Assembly: GCA_964553535.1 (NCBI GenBank)
Contig: CAZKLK010000088.1
Coordinates: 1 to 7,698, forward strand
DNA: 7,698 nt
DNA from: JALHSV01 sp964553535
GTDB taxonomy: Bacteria > Nitrospirota > Thermodesulfovibrionia > Thermodesulfovibrionales > SM23-35
Direction of reading: 5' to 3'
Below the pieces are notes generated by a model. The model ran no database searches. It was not told where the DNA came from and worked only from the letters and a program-made list of their open reading frames with translations. Positions 6,372 through 7,698 of this stretch are shown piece after piece. Positions within the stretch are counted from its first letter, which is position 1, and each line of letters opens with the position of its first letter. Both the position numbers and the translations under genes were made by a program.

Positions 6372-6742
6372 AGAGCAAATCCAGGATTGAATTTATTGAT
6401 ATCACAAACATGGTTCAGGAAGTCATCAAAGATACCGGCATTTCGAATGGAGTATGCTTCCTGTTCGTGCCTCACACAACCGCAGGAATTACGATTAATG
6501 AAGGGGCCGACCCCAGCGTCCAGCGGGATATCCTCAATTCCCTCAGCAGGCTGATACCCCATGAAATGAATTACTTCCACAGGGAAGGCAATGCCGACGC
6601 GCATATAAAATCAACGCTTGTAGGAACTTCGGTTCATGTGATTGTCGACGAGGGCAAATTGCTCCTTGGCACATGGCAATCAATATTCTTCTGCGAATTT
6701 GACGGTCCGAGGCACCGGCGGGTCGCGGTAAAATTCACCTGA
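6350..6742 (+). CDS. yjbQ: YjbQ / UPF0047 family protein
   Basis: Small cytosolic protein of 130 residues, the usual length of the family. The family signature is complete: FVPHTTAGITINEGAD at 39-54, the HEMNYFHREGNADAHIKSTLVGTS region at 71-94 with conserved histidines, and GTWQSIFFCEFDGPRHR at 107-123. Members are annotated as secondary thiamine-phosphate synthases from a weak activity of the E. coli protein; the physiological role is unsettled. It begins inside lpxK and ends two bases before the next ATG, so it is probably co-expressed with both. Nothing in the sequence links it chemically to lipid A. Confidence 0.93.
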   Translation: MVKHINVKSKSRIEFIDITNMVQEVIKDTGISNGVCFLFVPHTTAGITINEGADPSVQRDILNSLSRLIPHEMNYFHREGNADAHIKSTLVGTSVHVIVDEGKLLLGTWQSIFFCEFDGPRHRRVAVKFT

Positions 6743-6744
6743 TA

Positions 6745-7578
6745 ATGTCCGATGTGCCGTCTGATGAGGTAAAATCTCTACGCGATGAAATAAGAAGGCT
6801 GAGGAAATCCCTTTTTGTACTGACCCCGCCTCTTGACATGCTCCTCAAGCGCCGTGGATTCAAAATTTATAAGCGCGAGCCTGCTGATGATCTGCTCCTG
6901 CCTGAGAAGAAATTCCTCGGCAGCTTTTATGAGATGCTCCATAAATATTCTTTCCGATTGTTCCTTCGGGATGTTATCAGGCATCAGAAATTCTTCAGGA
7001 TAGAACAGGTTGCCAGATATGCGACCTCTGCGGTAACATCCGAATATGCCGCATATCTGAAAGAAATCTGCCTTATCGAACCGTTATCTGATGGATTCAG
7101 GCTGGTCCGCGGTCCGATCAAGAGTTTCGGGGAGACTCTCGAATGGTTCGTGGCGGAGATATTCAAAAAGGAATTCGCGGCCGAGGCAATATGGGGTATT
7201 CGGTTCAAGCGGCCGGGGGTTGGAGGCGACTATGATCTTATTGCAAAGGTGGATGGTTCAATACTGTATATGGAGATCAAGTCGTCACCGCCAAAACAGA
7301 TCTATCAGAACGAGATATCGGCCTTTTTTGACAGGGTCTCCGACCTTTCTCCTGAGATAAGCATTTTTTTCGTTGACACCGAGCTCAGGATGAAGGACAA
7401 GATCGTCCCTATGATTGATGAAGAACACCGAAAAAGGGCAGCTGAACCTCCAGAGATTGTGAGAATGGAAAAAGAGCTGTTTCAGGCACAGAATAAAAGT
7501 TTTATCATAAATGCAAAAGACAGCATCACTGCCAATATCGAAAAAGCATTGATCTGGCATTTCAGGAGGAGTCAATAG
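6745..7578 (+). CDS. Uncharacterised protein with winged-helix-like and PD-(D/E)XK nuclease-like regions
   Basis: I do not recognise a named family. The 277-residue protein has a short charged N-terminal helix, possibly a coiled coil (about 5-22). A central region (about 75-123) reads like a helix-turn-helix followed by a beta hairpin, as in winged-helix folds. The C-terminal part resembles a PD-(D/E)XK nuclease core: a Glu-containing helix at 129-143, GGDYD at 160-164 with Asp162 or Asp164, a beta hairpin, then MEIK at 176-179 (Glu177, Lys179) and SSPPKQI. This ordering of acidic residue, strand and E-x-K is typical of active restriction-type folds. No signal peptide or membrane helix is seen. 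ATG 6745 is two bases after the yjbQ stop and lacks a clear ribosome site. The fold is inference; the substrate is unknown. Confidence 0.72.
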   Translation: MSDVPSDEVKSLRDEIRRLRKSLFVLTPPLDMLLKRRGFKIYKREPADDLLLPEKKFLGSFYEMLHKYSFRLFLRDVIRHQKFFRIEQVARYATSAVTSEYAAYLKEICLIEPLSDGFRLVRGPIKSFGETLEWFVAEIFKKEFAAEAIWGIRFKRPGVGGDYDLIAKVDGSILYMEIKSSPPKQIYQNEISAFFDRVSDLSPEISIFFVDTELRMKDKIVPMIDEEHRKRAAEPPEIVRMEKELFQAQNKSFIINAKDSITANIEKALIWHFRRSQ

Positions 7579-7605
7579 AGGCTTGCGGTTCGATTCCCGA
7601 AGCCT
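7579..7605 (+). repeat. Hairpin directly after the last stop codon
   Basis: AGGCTT (7579-7584) pairs with AAGCCT (7600-7605). After a 2x2 mismatch, GG and CC pair around the loop TTCGATT. It shares its right arm with the next hairpin, so only one of the two can form at a time. Confidence 0.4.
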
Positions 7606-7635
7606 GTCGCGGGCTTGCCGGGTATTTTGAGTTTT
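7596..7635 (+). terminator. Possible weak terminator after the operon
   Basis: CCCG-AAGCC (7596-7604) can pair with GGCTT (7612-7616) and CGGG (7619-7622), with a two-base bulge, around a 7-base loop. The following bases, TATTTTGAGTTTT, are T-rich but interrupted. This is the best terminator candidate in the window, yet it is not a classic one. No further gene is apparent from here to the window end. Confidence 0.35.
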
Positions 7636-7698
7636 ACAATCAGACCCGACTTTCGCCAATATAACCAACCCCAAAACATAACTTATTCCGGTTTTTCT

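Noticed and set aside
7581..7604. GGTTCGATTCC resembles the T-loop of a tRNA and might mark a tRNA fragment or attachment site.
   Set aside because: The surrounding bases do not form a proper 5-bp T-stem, no acceptor or anticodon arm is present, and the upstream sequence is coding.

Overview
This window is a densely packed, single-strand (+) block of Gram-negative outer-membrane genes. Reading left to right: a Gfo/Idh/MocA oxidoreductase (gnnA-like), a DegT-type PLP aminotransferase (gnnB-like), lpxB, waaA (kdtA), a small DUF2062 membrane protein, lpxK, yjbQ, and a coiled-coil / winged-helix / PD-(D/E)XK nuclease-like protein of unknown role. No rRNA, tRNA, CRISPR array or transposase is visible, and I find no convincing gene on the minus strand. 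The organism is a lipopolysaccharide-making, probably non-enterobacterial diderm. The gene order and protein style resemble Nitrospirota or former Deltaproteobacteria, but this is an impression from memory and not a proven placement.

The first two genes fit the GnnA/GnnB pair, which turns UDP-GlcNAc into UDP-2,3-diamino-GlcN (UDP-GlcNAc3N). They sit directly before lpxB, so the simplest reading is that this organism makes lipid A with amide-linked acyl chains at the 3-positions. LpxB then joins two sugars into the disaccharide, LpxK phosphorylates the 4' position, and WaaA adds Kdo. The early steps (lpxA/C/D, lpxH or lpxI), the late acyltransferases and the flippase msbA are not in the window.

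Most gene junctions overlap or nearly touch: 17 bp, then 16 nt, 4 bp, 14 bp, 22 bp and 2 nt. This suggests one transcription unit with translational coupling. The exception is a 214-bp gap between gnnB and lpxB. It holds two imperfect hairpins, a perfect 15-bp palindrome just before the lpxB start, and a minus-strand Shine-Dalgarno plus ATG leading into a frame that looks broken.

The most unusual signal is a set of small palindromic, in-frame segments inside three of the lipid A genes: lpxB (89 bp bounded by 9-bp inverted repeats, about 34 extra residues), waaA (26 bp, 7-bp arms) and lpxK (32 bp, 6-bp arms). Each lies in a loop between conserved motifs, and the encoded residues look like translated repeat DNA. 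I interpret them as protein-coding insertions of short palindromic repeats, comparable in concept to Rickettsia palindromic elements. The last 120 bases carry two overlapping, mutually exclusive hairpins after the final stop codon.
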